This document shows positions 48,551 through 58,496 of a DNA stretch of 64,000 nt, in pieces. The position numbers and the translations under genes are program-made. Under the pieces are notes generated by a model, which did no database searches, was not told the origin of the DNA, and worked only from the letters and a program-made list of their open reading frames with translations. The DNA is from Rhodovulum sp. (lineage in GTDB: Bacteria; Pseudomonadota; Alphaproteobacteria; Rhodobacterales; Rhodobacteraceae), in NCBI GenBank assembly GCA_020637615.1, contig JACKKC010000011.1, positions 1 through 64,000 of the forward strand, read 5' to 3'. How positions within the stretch are numbered: the first letter of the stretch is position 1; each line of letters opens with the position of its first letter.

Positions 48551-49780
48551 TCAGCTGCCGGAGAGGATGCCCGCCAGCGCTTCGGCACCGCTCTCGGCGC
48601 TCATCGACGGATCGGCCCAGTATTGGCCGACCAGATCGGTCAGCTGCCCGAGCTGATCGCCCGACAGGCTGGAATAGACCGTCGGCAGAACGACCCCGTC
48701 GCGCGCCGCCGCTGCACCAAGGGCGGCGCAATGATCGAGCGCACCGCTTTCGACCGTGTTGACCACGGGCACGGAGCCCTTGCCCGCCGCGATTGCGGAA
48801 GCGACATCGGCGCTCATCGCCAGGCTCGCGAGCGTCTCCTGGCCGGCAGCTTCCTCGTCGCTGTCGGGGTTCGGGAACACCAGCACATCGACGACGATGA
48901 CATAGGGGCTGCCCGACGCGGTCGGAGCGAGCATGCAGCCGTAGTCCGATCCCGCCGCAAGACCGGCCGCGGAGAACTCTCCCTTGGCCCAGTCGCCCAT
49001 CGGCTGCATCCCGGCCCGACCGGTCACGACCATGTTGGTGGTATCGTTCCAGGACCGGCCCGTGCTGGCATCGTCGGCATGGCTGCTCACCTCGCGGAGC
49101 AGTTCGAAGGCACGGACCGTGTCGGCGCCGGTCGCCCGCTCGGCGTCGTGCTGCACGAAGAGCGCATCGTAGAGCTCAACTCCGCCGACGCCGATCACCA
49201 AGTCGGTCAGAACGTAGAGGATCTGCCAGGGCTCGCCGCCGATCGCGAGTCCGACCTTGCCTTCCGCGTCGATCCGATCGGCCGCCGCGATGATCTCGTC
49301 CCAGGACGTCGGCTCCTCGATCCCCAGTTCCCCGAATAGCGAACTCGAGTACCAGATCCAGTTGTCGGCATGCATCCCCAGCGGGATCGCGACGACGTTG
49401 CCGTCCGACAGCATGGACTGCCAGACGAGCGGGGAGACCCGCTGCTCCCAGCCTTCCGCGGCGGCGAGGTCGTTGAAGTTGCGCAACATCCCCGAACTGG
49501 CCATTTCATCGACGGTTCCGCCGGGTGTCGTCAGCAGGGCGGATGGCGCGTCGCCGCCCATGATGCGGCTGATCGCCAGCGCGGTAGCGTCCTCGCCGCC
49601 TCCGGTCGCACTGTCGATCCAGGTTCCCCCGCCCGCGACATAGGCATCGGCCAGCGCTCCCATCGCCTTCGACTCCGCCTCGCTGGTCCAGTAGTGGACC
49701 ACCTCCAGCTCCTGCGCCAATGCGGGGCATACGACCAACATCCCGCCCAGACAGGTGGCTGCTCTCAAGAGCGAGCGCAT
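48551..49780 (-). CDS. Carbohydrate ABC transporter substrate-binding protein
   Basis: ATG 49780 (MRSLLRAATCLGGMLVVCPA) has GGAGGAG upstream and a signal peptide cleaved near ALAQ. The 409-residue protein is a family-1 extracellular binding protein (ELEVVHYWTSEAESKAMGAL at the mature N-terminus, MQPMGDWAKGEF later), related to glucose/oligosaccharide-binding proteins. It is the first gene of the operon and lies downstream of the AraC regulator. The neighbouring GH3 enzyme suggests a beta-linked disaccharide or oligosaccharide as ligand. Confidence 0.88.
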   Translation of the reverse strand: MRSLLRAATCLGGMLVVCPALAQELEVVHYWTSEAESKAMGALADAYVAGGGTWIDSATGGGEDATALAISRIMGGDAPSALLTTPGGTVDEMASSGMLRNFNDLAAAEGWEQRVSPLVWQSMLSDGNVVAIPLGMHADNWIWYSSSLFGELGIEEPTSWDEIIAAADRIDAEGKVGLAIGGEPWQILYVLTDLVIGVGGVELYDALFVQHDAERATGADTVRAFELLREVSSHADDASTGRSWNDTTNMVVTGRAGMQPMGDWAKGEFSAAGLAAGSDYGCMLAPTASGSPYVIVVDVLVFPNPDSDEEAAGQETLASLAMSADVASAIAAGKGSVPVVNTVESGALDHCAALGAAAARDGVVLPTVYSSLSGDQLGQLTDLVGQYWADPSMSAESGAEALAGILSGS

Positions 49781-49895
49781 GTTCCGTTTCTCCTCCGCCA
49801 GAATCCCGTTGGCTCCCAAAATACGACCAGCGGTCCGCGGCCTGTCAAACCAAATATGTCATCCATTGATGTCCCCGGTCAGATATTCCAGGTTC

Positions 49896-50966
49896 TTAAC
49901 AAGAATGAGTATCATGCGTTGATCTCAAGGCAGGGACCTGATGGATCGACACGTCGCTGCCGAGGCTCGGCATCCGGTCGAGGCCGAAAATCAGCCGGTG
50001 CAGATCGTCGGCGTCGAAGTCGAGCTGCCGGCACAGCAACTCGATCTCTCTGCGCATGGTCTCGACGCTTCTTTCCCATGGCCTCGCGCTGCCATGGCGC
50101 CGCCGGCGATACTGACCGGGGCTGCACCCATAGCGTGCCCGAAACTTCCGGAAGAAATGGGTCGGATTGCTGAACCCGGCCACTTCCATAATATCCGAGA
50201 TGGGCATGCGATCCTCCCGGAGGAGTGTGGCGGCATTGTCCAGGCGGACATTCTGCACGTAATCCCGATAGCCGATGCCGACGAAGGCCTTGAACAGGCG
50301 CGACAAGTGGCTGACGGTGACGTTCTCCCTCTCCGCGTATTCTGCGAGGCTGAAATCGCGCGCATTGCAGGCGCGCACCTCGCGCATGATCCGCACGACC
50401 CGGTCCCCGCCCGAGCCCCGAAGCGATGCACCGTCCTTGGCTTCCGCCTCCCAGGGCACGTGCCGGTATACGAACAACGCAAGCATTCCCGCCAGCAGGT
50501 CGCGTGCCAACTTGTCGCCCGCGACGCGCCCCGACGAGAGCAGCAACCGGGCGACCATCGACCGAATCGGGTTGGCGATCCGCTCGAAGCTCTTTCCGTG
50601 CAGGAAGCTCCGGCAGAGGTACTGCCGCGCGGAAAACTCGGGCAGCCCTCTGCACTCGAAGTAGTCCGTTGACAGGTGCACACCGCAAACGAGCGTTTCG
50701 GGATCCCAGGCCGTCGACCCGTGCACGGTGAAGGGATTGATGATCATCACGTCCCGCTCGCCCAGACTGCAGAGACTCTTGCCCACCGTCATCCGGAGCG
50801 TGCCGCGCAGCACCACGATGATCTCCTGCGTCTCATGCCAGTGCAGCGGGATTTCGTTCATGCCGTGCATGAACATGTGAACCGGACCGTCCATTTCATA
50901 GACGGTCGACTCGTGACCGTATTCCAGGCCCCGGTCAGGTTGGGCGACCTTGCGCTCGTGCTTCAT
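49896..50966 (-). CDS. AraC-family transcriptional regulator
   Basis: The start is probably ATG 50966 (MKHERKVAQPDRGLEYGHES); an in-frame ATG at 51029 is possible. Residues 30-130 form a cupin-like sensor (IPLHWHETQEIIVVLRGTLR, INPFTVHGSTAW). Near 230-320 lie the two AraC HTH motifs (FSLAEYAERENVTVSHLSRL, DIMEVAGFSNPTHFFRKFRA, YGCSPGQYRRRR). A tail of about 50 residues follows. It lies between the ABC operon and the divergent GH3 gene and likely activates both in response to the imported sugar. Confidence 0.88.
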   Translation of the reverse strand: MKHERKVAQPDRGLEYGHESTVYEMDGPVHMFMHGMNEIPLHWHETQEIIVVLRGTLRMTVGKSLCSLGERDVMIINPFTVHGSTAWDPETLVCGVHLSTDYFECRGLPEFSARQYLCRSFLHGKSFERIANPIRSMVARLLLSSGRVAGDKLARDLLAGMLALFVYRHVPWEAEAKDGASLRGSGGDRVVRIMREVRACNARDFSLAEYAERENVTVSHLSRLFKAFVGIGYRDYVQNVRLDNAATLLREDRMPISDIMEVAGFSNPTHFFRKFRARYGCSPGQYRRRRHGSARPWERSVETMRREIELLCRQLDFDADDLHRLIFGLDRMPSLGSDVSIHQVPALRSTHDTHSC

Positions 50967-51176
50967 GCCGGCCTCCGGGCGGACATCGGACCCTGTGTCA
51001 GGCATTGCAAGAAATGATAGCAACCGCAAGCACGGTGATGCCGTTATGCGTCGGTGTTGCCGGGGATATCATCATTCGAGCCGATCGGCCCGAACTAGAA
51101 TCATTTAAGTTATGCCATCATTCGCGACAATGCGGGGGACGCCGGACGGGCCCTCCCGGACAATCGGAAGGACCCC

Positions 51177-53507
51177 ATGACATTCCAGCATTCGGATGCC
51201 GAACTCGACGAACTGATCCAGTCGATGAGCATGGAGGAGAAGGTCGATCTGGTGTCGGGACAGGGGCTGTGGCGCACCGCGGTCAATTACCGGCTGAACA
51301 TCCCCGAAACCGTCATGACCGATGGCACCAATGGCGTCCGCTATTCCGCCGACCAGATCGACCGGCGGGATGCCACGGCAAACGGTTTCTCGCAGTTTCT
51401 CGAGGTGCTGAACAAGCCCCGCAGCGAAAGCGGGGAGCAGACTTTCGGATCGACCAAGCCGGCAACCGTCTTCCCCAGCGGCAGCTGCATGGGCTGTGCC
51501 TGGGACGAGGAGCTTCTCTATCTGATGGGACGCACCCTTGCCGCCGAGTGCCAGCACTACGGCGTCAACATGCTGCTCGGCCCGGGCGTCAACATCCGCC
51601 GCACGCCGCTCGCGGGGCGGGCCTATGAGTATCATTCGGAGGATCCGCTGCTGAACGGCGCCCTCGGCGCGGCGCTGATCAATGGCCTGCAGGATCACGG
51701 TGTCGGCGCGAGCCTCAAGCATCTGGCGTGCAACAATTCCGAGATCGAGCGCACCACGATGAGTTCCGACGTCGACGATCGGGCGCTGCGGGAGATCTAT
51801 CTGCGCGCATTCGAGGCGGCACTGGAACGCAGCACGCCTTGGACCGTGATGTCGTCCTACAACTTGTTGAACGGCGAACAGACGGCCCATTCGACGTTCC
51901 TGCTGACGGATATCCTGCGCGAGGAGTGGGGCTATGACGGGCTGGCGGTATCGGACTGGTACGCCATCAAGGACCGGCCGGAATCGCTCCGGGCGGGCAA
52001 CGATCTGGACATGCCCGAAAGCGCTCCGCGCAAGCTCGAGCTGCTCGCGGCGCTCAGAAGCGGCAGCCTCGCGGTCGAGACGCTCGACAGGTCCTGCCGC
52101 CGCGTCCTTCGCTTCGTCCGTCAGGCAAAAAGGGGCGAGGACCGGAAAGTCGTGGCGGATTTTCCGGCACATCACCTCGTCGCGCGCGAGCTCGCCGTCG
52201 AGAGCGTCGTTCTCGCGTGCAACGAGAACGGGACGCTTCCCCTCGATCCCGATGGGACCGGCGAGGTTCTCGTGCTCGGTACCGGTGCGGCTGCGCCGGT
52301 GATCCAGGGTTCGGGCTCGGCCACGACCCGACCAACGGAGACGGATGTGCCGCTCGACCGATTGCGCGAAACGCTGGGCCGCGAGCGGGTCGTCCATCTG
52401 GATGGGCTGACCACCGACGAGGGCATTCTGACGAACGCGCTCGGCCGGGCCGAAGCAGTGGTGATCTTTGCAAACACGATGGTCCAGTCCGATGGCGAGG
52501 GGGCGGACCGGGCGGATCTGAACCTTGCCGAGGGCTATGATGACCTGATCCGTACGGTGGCCCGCAACCATGCGCGGGTAATCGTCGTCATCGCCTCACC
52601 GGATGCGGTGGCAATGCCCTGGATCGACGAGATCGGCGCGCTGCTCCTGACGTTCTTTCCCGGCCAGGGCGGCGGCGGCGCTGTCAGCGACATCCTGTGC
52701 GGCCTTCGCAACCCTTCGGGGAAGCTCACCGTCAGCGTCCCGAAGCGCAAGGAGGACATTCCCGGCTTCCACACCTACCCCGGCGAGAACGGCCACCACG
52801 TCTACTCGGAGGGGCACTTCGTCGGCTACCGCTTCTACGACATCAAGAAGATCGAACCCGCCATACCCTTCGGCCACGGGCTCAGCTACACGACCTTCGA
52901 CTACAGCGCCCTGCGCGTCAGCCACCCCGAGGTCAGCTGCGACACGATTCCGTTCGTCGAATGCGACGTGAGAAACACCGGCGCCATGGCGGGCAAAGAG
53001 ATCGTACAGCTCTACATCCGGCCGGAGAATCCCGGGCTTTCGCGTCCCCTGCGGGAACTGAAGGGCTTCCGGAAGATCGCGCTCGCGGGCGGGGAGCAGA
53101 AGACCCTGCGCTTCGACCTGGGCCTGCGCGATTTCCAGTACTGGGATCCGGCGCTCGGCCGCTGGGCGCTGCGGGCCGACGGCTTCTTCATCGAGATCGG
53201 CGCGTCATCGCGCGACATCCGGCTCGCCGCGAGGATTGGCTGCGATTCGGACCGGACCGCCTTCGTTCCGGTCCGACTCGACACCCAGCCGGCGGTGATC
53301 TTCCGGCACCCGACCGGCCGGAAGCTGGTCGCATCCTTCGTGATGCGGGAAATGAAGGTCTCCGCGGACGAAGCCGACCGGATCCTGACCATGTGCGAGG
53401 ATTCCTTTCTCGGCCTCGCAGACACCCTGAACTGGTTCTTCGGAAGCGACATCGAGCCGGAACGGGTCGCGGCGCTGCTGAACAGGATCAACCAGGAAGC
53501 CCAGTAG
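51177..53507 (+). CDS. Glycoside hydrolase family 3 beta-glucosidase-type enzyme
   Basis: The 776-residue GH3 enzyme has the N-terminal TIM-like domain (MTDGTNGVRYSADQIDRRDA, GPGVNIRRTPLAGRAYEYHS, KHLACNNSEIERTTMSSDVD) and nucleophile D260 (WGYDGLAVSDWYAIK). The C-terminal sandwich (LTTFFPGQGGGG-like LLLTFFPGQGGG, FGHGLSYTTFDYS) and a fibronectin-III-like end (VRNTGAMAGKEIVQLYI) follow. No signal peptide is visible, so it probably acts in the cytoplasm on imported beta-glucosides or xylosides. It fits the ABC importer and AraC regulator beside it. Confidence 0.92.
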   Translation: MTFQHSDAELDELIQSMSMEEKVDLVSGQGLWRTAVNYRLNIPETVMTDGTNGVRYSADQIDRRDATANGFSQFLEVLNKPRSESGEQTFGSTKPATVFPSGSCMGCAWDEELLYLMGRTLAAECQHYGVNMLLGPGVNIRRTPLAGRAYEYHSEDPLLNGALGAALINGLQDHGVGASLKHLACNNSEIERTTMSSDVDDRALREIYLRAFEAALERSTPWTVMSSYNLLNGEQTAHSTFLLTDILREEWGYDGLAVSDWYAIKDRPESLRAGNDLDMPESAPRKLELLAALRSGSLAVETLDRSCRRVLRFVRQAKRGEDRKVVADFPAHHLVARELAVESVVLACNENGTLPLDPDGTGEVLVLGTGAAAPVIQGSGSATTRPTETDVPLDRLRETLGRERVVHLDGLTTDEGILTNALGRAEAVVIFANTMVQSDGEGADRADLNLAEGYDDLIRTVARNHARVIVVIASPDAVAMPWIDEIGALLLTFFPGQGGGGAVSDILCGLRNPSGKLTVSVPKRKEDIPGFHTYPGENGHHVYSEGHFVGYRFYDIKKIEPAIPFGHGLSYTTFDYSALRVSHPEVSCDTIPFVECDVRNTGAMAGKEIVQLYIRPENPGLSRPLRELKGFRKIALAGGEQKTLRFDLGLRDFQYWDPALGRWALRADGFFIEIGASSRDIRLAARIGCDSDRTAFVPVRLDTQPAVIFRHPTGRKLVASFVMREMKVSADEADRILTMCEDSFLGLADTLNWFFGSDIEPERVAALLNRINQEAQ

Positions 53508-53896
53508 CGCGAAGGAGCCGGCCCGAAGCTGTTGCCTCTCGCCCCGATGACTCGCCCATCCGATTCGGGAGCACAGCCCGAACAGAGGTCCAGTTCCTGA
53601 AGCGACCGAAGTTCCGAGAGGTGCAATTCATCGGATTCTTGGGGAGCGGGCTGCCGGGCCGATGACGGCGGCACTTTTCGATCGGCGTGGCATCGGCAGC
53701 GCGATGTTCCCAGCCCGGAGGGTCGGTTCGACGGAATGGATGTAGCCGTCGGCGGCGGCAGCCATCTCTGACTTTCAGCAACTGCCAGTTTTCAGGTGTC
53801 GCCCGCGACGCGTGGCTTGACATGGATAGTTGACAAAAATAATTGGGATTAAGGTCGTGCTGCTGCGGCCCGATTGGTGCAAGAGGGGATTTTCAC
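53508..53896. other. Intergenic region before the TonB receptor, promoter-like
   Basis: About 390 bases hold no gene. Near the right end, TTGACA occurs at 53817-53822 and again at 53830-53835, followed by an AT-rich stretch (AAAATAATT). This looks like the promoter and possibly an iron-responsive region of the receptor gene, but no exact Fur or RirA box is evident. Confidence 0.4.
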
Positions 53897-56059
53897 GTGA
53901 CGACAGGCACTTGCCGCGCCGCCATCGGCGCGATCGGCGGAGCATTGCCCGCTTCCGGGGCGTGGGCCGTGCTGGCGGCTTCCGCGGGTGCGGTCCTCGG
54001 GCCCGTGGCCGTCCATGCCCAGGACATGGCGCTGCCGACCATCAAGGTCGAGGCCGAGGCGACATCGGACGTCGGCCCGGATGTCGGATATGTCGCGATC
54101 AACACCACGACCGGCTCCAAGACCGACACGCCGGTCGAACTCGTCCCCCAGTCGGTGTCCGTGGTCACCGAACAGGAGATGATCGACCGCAATCCCCAGG
54201 AACTCGAGCAGACGCTCGGCTACACCGCCGGCGTCACCGCCTCGATCTGGGGGCTCGACGGGCGCTTCGATCAGTTCCTGATCCGGGGCTTCGACATCGG
54301 CACCTACGGCATCTTCCGCGACGGGCTCAGCCAGAAGTCGATCGGCTTCTCCGGCTTCAAGATCGAGCCCTACGGCACCCAGCGCGTCGAGGTGCTCCGC
54401 GGCGCGGCGGGTGTCCTCTACGGCGAGAACGATCCGGGCGGCATGATAAACGTCATCACCAAGCGACCGAGCTTCACGCCGTTCCGCGAGGCCTTTGCGA
54501 GCTACGGCTCCTTCGATACGGTCGAGGCGGGGTTCGACGTCGGCGGTCCGCTCGGGAGCGGCGGCAGCCTCGCCTACCGCCTGACCGGGCTCTGGCGCGA
54601 CGGCCAGACCCAGTACGAGAACTCCCAGAACGACCGCTTCTTCATCGCGCCGGCGCTGACCTGGGCGCCTAGCGAGGCGACCTCGCTGACGATCCTGACC
54701 AACTGGCAGCGCGACCGCCTCTCGCCCGCGGTGTTCCTGCCGGTCGCCGGCGAGGATTATCCGGAGAGCCTCGGCCCGCTCCCCTCCGGCTTCGCCGACG
54801 AGCTTCCCGACTTCGACCATTTCGATGCCGACGTCGGGTCGATCGGATACCAGTTTGCCCATGACTTCGAAGAAGGCTGGAGCGTGCGACAGAACCTGCG
54901 CTACTCGCGCCAGTCCACCGATTATGCCGAGCTCTATTTCAACGGCATGGCGAACGCGACGACGATGGATTTCGTCGCCTTCTCCGTCGACCAGACGGCC
55001 GAGATCTTCAACCTCGACAACCAGGTGCAGAAGGACTTCACCATCGCTGGCACCGACCACCGGCTGCTGCTCGGCGCCGACTACAACCGCTATTCCTCAG
55101 ACGGCACCCAGGGTTATCAGGACGGTTATCTGATCCCGGTCGCCGATCCCAGCTACGACTTCCCGGTCGCACCGCCGCCGATCTACCAGGACGGCAAGCA
55201 GATCGTGGCGCAGTACGGCCTCTACCTGCAGGATCAGGCAAAGGTCGGCGACAGCCTGCACCTGACCCTCGGCATGCGGCAGGCCTGGTCGGAGAACAGC
55301 TTCGACGATCGGTTGAGCGCCGACGGCGACACGTCGCAGCGGAACAGCGCCTTCCTCCTCAATGCCGGCGCCGTCTACGAGTTCGCAAACGGCCTCGTGC
55401 CCTACGCCAGCTACGCCGAGGGCTTCACCGCGAACGTGGGCACGACCTTCGAGGGGCAGGTCTTCGAGCCGACGCGCGGGACGCAATACGAGGTCGGCGT
55501 CAAGTACCGACCCGCGAGCTTCGAAGGCTTCTTCACGGCGGCACTCTACGACATGACGCGTACCAACGTGCTGACGATGGACCCGGAGCATCCCGACTTC
55601 GCGGTGCAGACGGGAGAGATCGAGAGTCGCGGCCTCGAGCTCGAAGGCAGCTTCGACCTGGTCGGCGGCCTGTCGACGCAGGCGAGCTATACTTATACCA
55701 ATGCCGAGATCACCTCCAGCAACGACGGCGACGAGGGTAACCGGCCACCGCTGGTGCCCGAGCACCAGGCCTCGATATGGGGCAACTACCGCTTCGCCGG
55801 CGGTGCGCTCGACGGGGTGAGCCTCGGCGCCGGCCTGCGCTACATCGGGCAGACATGGGGTGACAGCGCCAATACCCGCTCGGTTCCCGGCTACACCGTC
55901 GCCGATGCAGCGCTGCGCTATCAGTTCGGCAGGATGGAAGCCGCGGTGAACGTCACCAATCTGTTCGACAAGAGCTACTACGCCACCTGCTATCCCGGTG
56001 GCGGCTGCACCCCCGGCGATGCCCGCCAGGTGACGGCCCAGCTCACGGTCGATTTCTGA
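53897..56059 (+). CDS. TonB-dependent siderophore receptor
   Basis: GTG 53897 with GAGGGG upstream begins a signal peptide (VTTGTCRAAIGAIGGALPAS ... VHAQD). The plug domain has VPQSVSVVTEQEMIDRNPQE and LIRGFDIGTYGIFRDGLSQK, then VEVLRGAAGVLYGENDPGGM, all hallmarks of ferrichrome-type TonB receptors. The C-terminal 22-strand barrel ends in QVTAQLTVDF, with the aromatic residue required for outer-membrane insertion. The 720-residue length is standard. It would import an iron-siderophore or another chelate; nearby genes do not show which one. A TTG at 53843 would be an upstream alternative. Confidence 0.9.
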   Translation: MTTGTCRAAIGAIGGALPASGAWAVLAASAGAVLGPVAVHAQDMALPTIKVEAEATSDVGPDVGYVAINTTTGSKTDTPVELVPQSVSVVTEQEMIDRNPQELEQTLGYTAGVTASIWGLDGRFDQFLIRGFDIGTYGIFRDGLSQKSIGFSGFKIEPYGTQRVEVLRGAAGVLYGENDPGGMINVITKRPSFTPFREAFASYGSFDTVEAGFDVGGPLGSGGSLAYRLTGLWRDGQTQYENSQNDRFFIAPALTWAPSEATSLTILTNWQRDRLSPAVFLPVAGEDYPESLGPLPSGFADELPDFDHFDADVGSIGYQFAHDFEEGWSVRQNLRYSRQSTDYAELYFNGMANATTMDFVAFSVDQTAEIFNLDNQVQKDFTIAGTDHRLLLGADYNRYSSDGTQGYQDGYLIPVADPSYDFPVAPPPIYQDGKQIVAQYGLYLQDQAKVGDSLHLTLGMRQAWSENSFDDRLSADGDTSQRNSAFLLNAGAVYEFANGLVPYASYAEGFTANVGTTFEGQVFEPTRGTQYEVGVKYRPASFEGFFTAALYDMTRTNVLTMDPEHPDFAVQTGEIESRGLELEGSFDLVGGLSTQASYTYTNAEITSSNDGDEGNRPPLVPEHQASIWGNYRFAGGALDGVSLGAGLRYIGQTWGDSANTRSVPGYTVADAALRYQFGRMEAAVNVTNLFDKSYYATCYPGGGCTPGDARQVTAQLTVDF

Positions 56060-56262
56060 CCGCCCCATCGGCATGATCCGGAGGAAGTCAGTTACTGCCG
56101 GACGATGACACCGCAAGAGACCCGGGAGGGCGCCCCTTCCGCCGGGTCAAGTGGCCGCTCCACCACTGCGGCGAAGACCTTGCCGAACGGCGCGCGATCG
56201 TCGACACAGGTTGGCAGAGAACCGCGGCTTGCAGTTGGCGCGGTTTGGCGTCCGACCTCCCC

Positions 56263-56925
56263 TCACCGCCGCAGATGCTGCCAGCCGAGGCTGCGCTCGT
56301 AGAGCCATTGCAGGCCGATGATCACCGCGGCAATCAGGCCGTAGAGAGCACCGACGAAGGTCAGGATCTCGATGGCCCTATAGGTTTCCGCGATAAGCGT
56401 CGTGGAGGCGGCCGTGAGTTCGTTCACCGCGACGAGGCTCGCGAGCGAGCTCCCTTTCACCATCTGAATGGCATTCGAGAACAGGGCCGGCCCGGATGCG
56501 GCATAGGCCTGCGGGATCAGAATCTTCCGGTAGACCTGCCAGGATGTCAGGCCCAGCGCATGGGCGCCGTCGGTCTGACCGTCAGGGATGCCCTCGAAGC
56601 CTGATCTGAGGAACTCGAGGTTGTATGCCGTCGAGGCGAAGACCAGCCCGATGATCGCCGAAGGCACGGGCTCGAGAAAGATGCCGAGCCGCGGCAGCCC
56701 GTAGTAGAGCACAAACAGAATGGCAAGCACCGGTGCCGCCCGGGCGAAGAAGCTGTAGGCGATGATGATCCGACGCAGGCGTGCCGCGGGTTTCTGCAGA
56801 TAGATCGCCAGCGGCAGCGCCAGGAGGTTCGACCCGACGATCACGATCGTCGAGATCATGAGCGTCATCAGGAACGCCTTCGCCAGCAGGGCGATATTGG
56901 CGGGATCATAGAGCCATTGCATCAA
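56263..56925 (-). CDS. Polar amino acid ABC transporter permease
   Basis: The 220-residue HisM/GlnP-type permease has LLAKAFLMTLMISTIVIVGS near its N-terminus and the family loop EGIPDGQTDGAHALGLTSWQ. It overlaps the second permease gene by four bases. It should form the inner-membrane channel with it. The ATP-binding subunit normally encoded beside them is missing here. Confidence 0.88.
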   Translation of the reverse strand: MMQWLYDPANIALLAKAFLMTLMISTIVIVGSNLLALPLAIYLQKPAARLRRIIIAYSFFARAAPVLAILFVLYYGLPRLGIFLEPVPSAIIGLVFASTAYNLEFLRSGFEGIPDGQTDGAHALGLTSWQVYRKILIPQAYAASGPALFSNAIQMVKGSSLASLVAVNELTAASTTLIAETYRAIEILTFVGALYGLIAAVIIGLQWLYERSLGWQHLRR

Positions 56926-57563
56926 CGCCTCGCCTTCTGGGGCCTTTCGTTGAACGCCAGGAGCGGCGTGACGATGAGGATGTAGAGGCCGATGGCGATG
57001 GAGAGAAACAGGAACGGCTCGTTGGTGGCCGCGATCGCCTGCTTGGTCACGTACATGATCTCGCTCACGGAGACCGCCGACGCGATCGACAGCCGCTTGA
57101 TGGTGGCGATCGCGTAGGTGATCCAGCCCTTGCGCGCCAAGGGCAGCATCTGGGGGAGGATGACCAGGCCGAACAGGCGCCAGCGGGAAAGGCCCAATGC
57201 GCGCGCGCCATCGAACTGGCCTTCGGGGATCGCCGACAGCGCGCCCTTGAAGACCTGGTAGTCGAAAGCGATGCCGACGAGGCCGAAGGCGACGATCGTC
57301 GAGCCGACGGCCCCCAGGTCCAGCCCGATCTGCACGCCTCCGAAGAACAGGAAGAAGAGGACGACGAGCTCCGGCAGCGACCGGAAGATCGAGCTGAAAC
57401 CCTCGGCCACTCGACGCGGCCAGGGCGAGGCCGCGCTGCGCACCAGGAGTGCGAGCGCAAGCCCGAGCGCCCCGGAAATGGCAAAGATGACCGCCGCGAG
57501 CGCGAGTGTCAGGATCGCCGCCGAGAACAGCTGCGGCAGCCAGGCGAGCGCGATTTCGAGCAT
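56922..57563 (-). CDS. Polar amino acid ABC transporter permease
   Basis: The 213-residue HisQ/GlnP-type permease has IFRSLPELVVLFFLFFGGVQ and SAIPEGQFDGARALGLSRWR, the loop binding the ATPase. It is homologous to the downstream permease, so the two form a heterodimer. The binding-protein gene lies 20 bases upstream in the same operon. Confidence 0.88.
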   Translation of the reverse strand: MLEIALAWLPQLFSAAILTLALAAVIFAISGALGLALALLVRSAASPWPRRVAEGFSSIFRSLPELVVLFFLFFGGVQIGLDLGAVGSTIVAFGLVGIAFDYQVFKGALSAIPEGQFDGARALGLSRWRLFGLVILPQMLPLARKGWITYAIATIKRLSIASAVSVSEIMYVTKQAIAATNEPFLFLSIAIGLYILIVTPLLAFNERPQKARR

Positions 57564-57583
57564 CCGCCCGCCCCGGGGTCAGG

Positions 57584-58390
57584 TCATTCCGCGGCCGACC
57601 AGTCGATCGATGCGCCGAACCATTCCTCGATCAGCGCCTGCAGCGTCCCGTCGTCCCGCCAGGCCGCGAACTGGGTATCGATGGCATTGGCGAGCGGCTC
57701 GTTGCCCGCATTCACGGCGACGCTCTGGGTGATGGTCGCCAGAAGGTCGTCGAGGACGACAACATCCGAAATCTGCCCGCTCTTCAGCAGATAGTTCGGA
57801 CCCAGGAAGTCATGCGCGGCAAAGTCGATCCTGCCGTTGCGCAGATCGAGGAAGAGCTCGGTGGCGCCGGGGTATTCGCGGGTCTCCGTGACGCAGTCGG
57901 CGGGCAGCTGCTCGAGCGCGATCTTCTGGAAGGTTCCGCCTCGCACGGCACCCATGACCTTGCCGCAGACCGTGTCCCAGCCGGTGATCTCATCGTCGCC
58001 GGCGCGGCGCGTGATCGCGACGCCGTTCACGATATACGGCGAGAGCAGGATGAAATCCTCCGAGGCCAGCCGTTCCGGTGTGCGCGTCACCCCCGAGGCG
58101 ATGATGTCGAAGCGTCCCGAGGTCAGGCCCGGCAGCAGGCCCGCGAAGTCGAGCTTCTCGAAGGATGGCTCGAGGCCCAGCGCCTCGCCGAGCATGGTCG
58201 CGACATCGACGTCGAAGCCGGCCAGATCGCCGGTCGGCGTCGTCATGCTGAAGGGCGGGGCCGATCCCGACGTCCCGACCGTCAGCACGCCGTCCTCGAC
58301 GAGGGCTTCGCGGTAGTCCTGGGCACTGGCCGCCCCAGTGACCATGGCAAGCGCCAGGCCAGCGGCCGCCATCAGAAATCGTTGGATCAT
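57584..58390 (-). CDS. Polar amino acid ABC transporter substrate-binding protein
   Basis: The 268-residue SBP_bac_3 protein has a signal peptide (MIQRFLMAAAGLALAMVTGA, cleavage near SAQD). Mature motifs include LTVGTSGSAPPFSM, LAGFDVDVATMLGEALGLEP and GRFDIIASGVTRTPERLASE. It captures an amino acid or similar small molecule. Together with the two permeases it forms an importer lacking only the ATPase, which must come from elsewhere. Confidence 0.9.
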   Translation of the reverse strand: MIQRFLMAAAGLALAMVTGAASAQDYREALVEDGVLTVGTSGSAPPFSMTTPTGDLAGFDVDVATMLGEALGLEPSFEKLDFAGLLPGLTSGRFDIIASGVTRTPERLASEDFILLSPYIVNGVAITRRAGDDEITGWDTVCGKVMGAVRGGTFQKIALEQLPADCVTETREYPGATELFLDLRNGRIDFAAHDFLGPNYLLKSGQISDVVVLDDLLATITQSVAVNAGNEPLANAIDTQFAAWRDDGTLQALIEEWFGASIDWSAAE

Positions 58391-58496
58391 CTCGGTCCTC
58401 CAGCTGCGGTTCTGCGTGACGAAACGCCCCGCGCGAGATATGCAGCGGAACCGATGGAAAAGCCAAGGGCCAATGGCGGCCCGCGCAGGGCGTCAG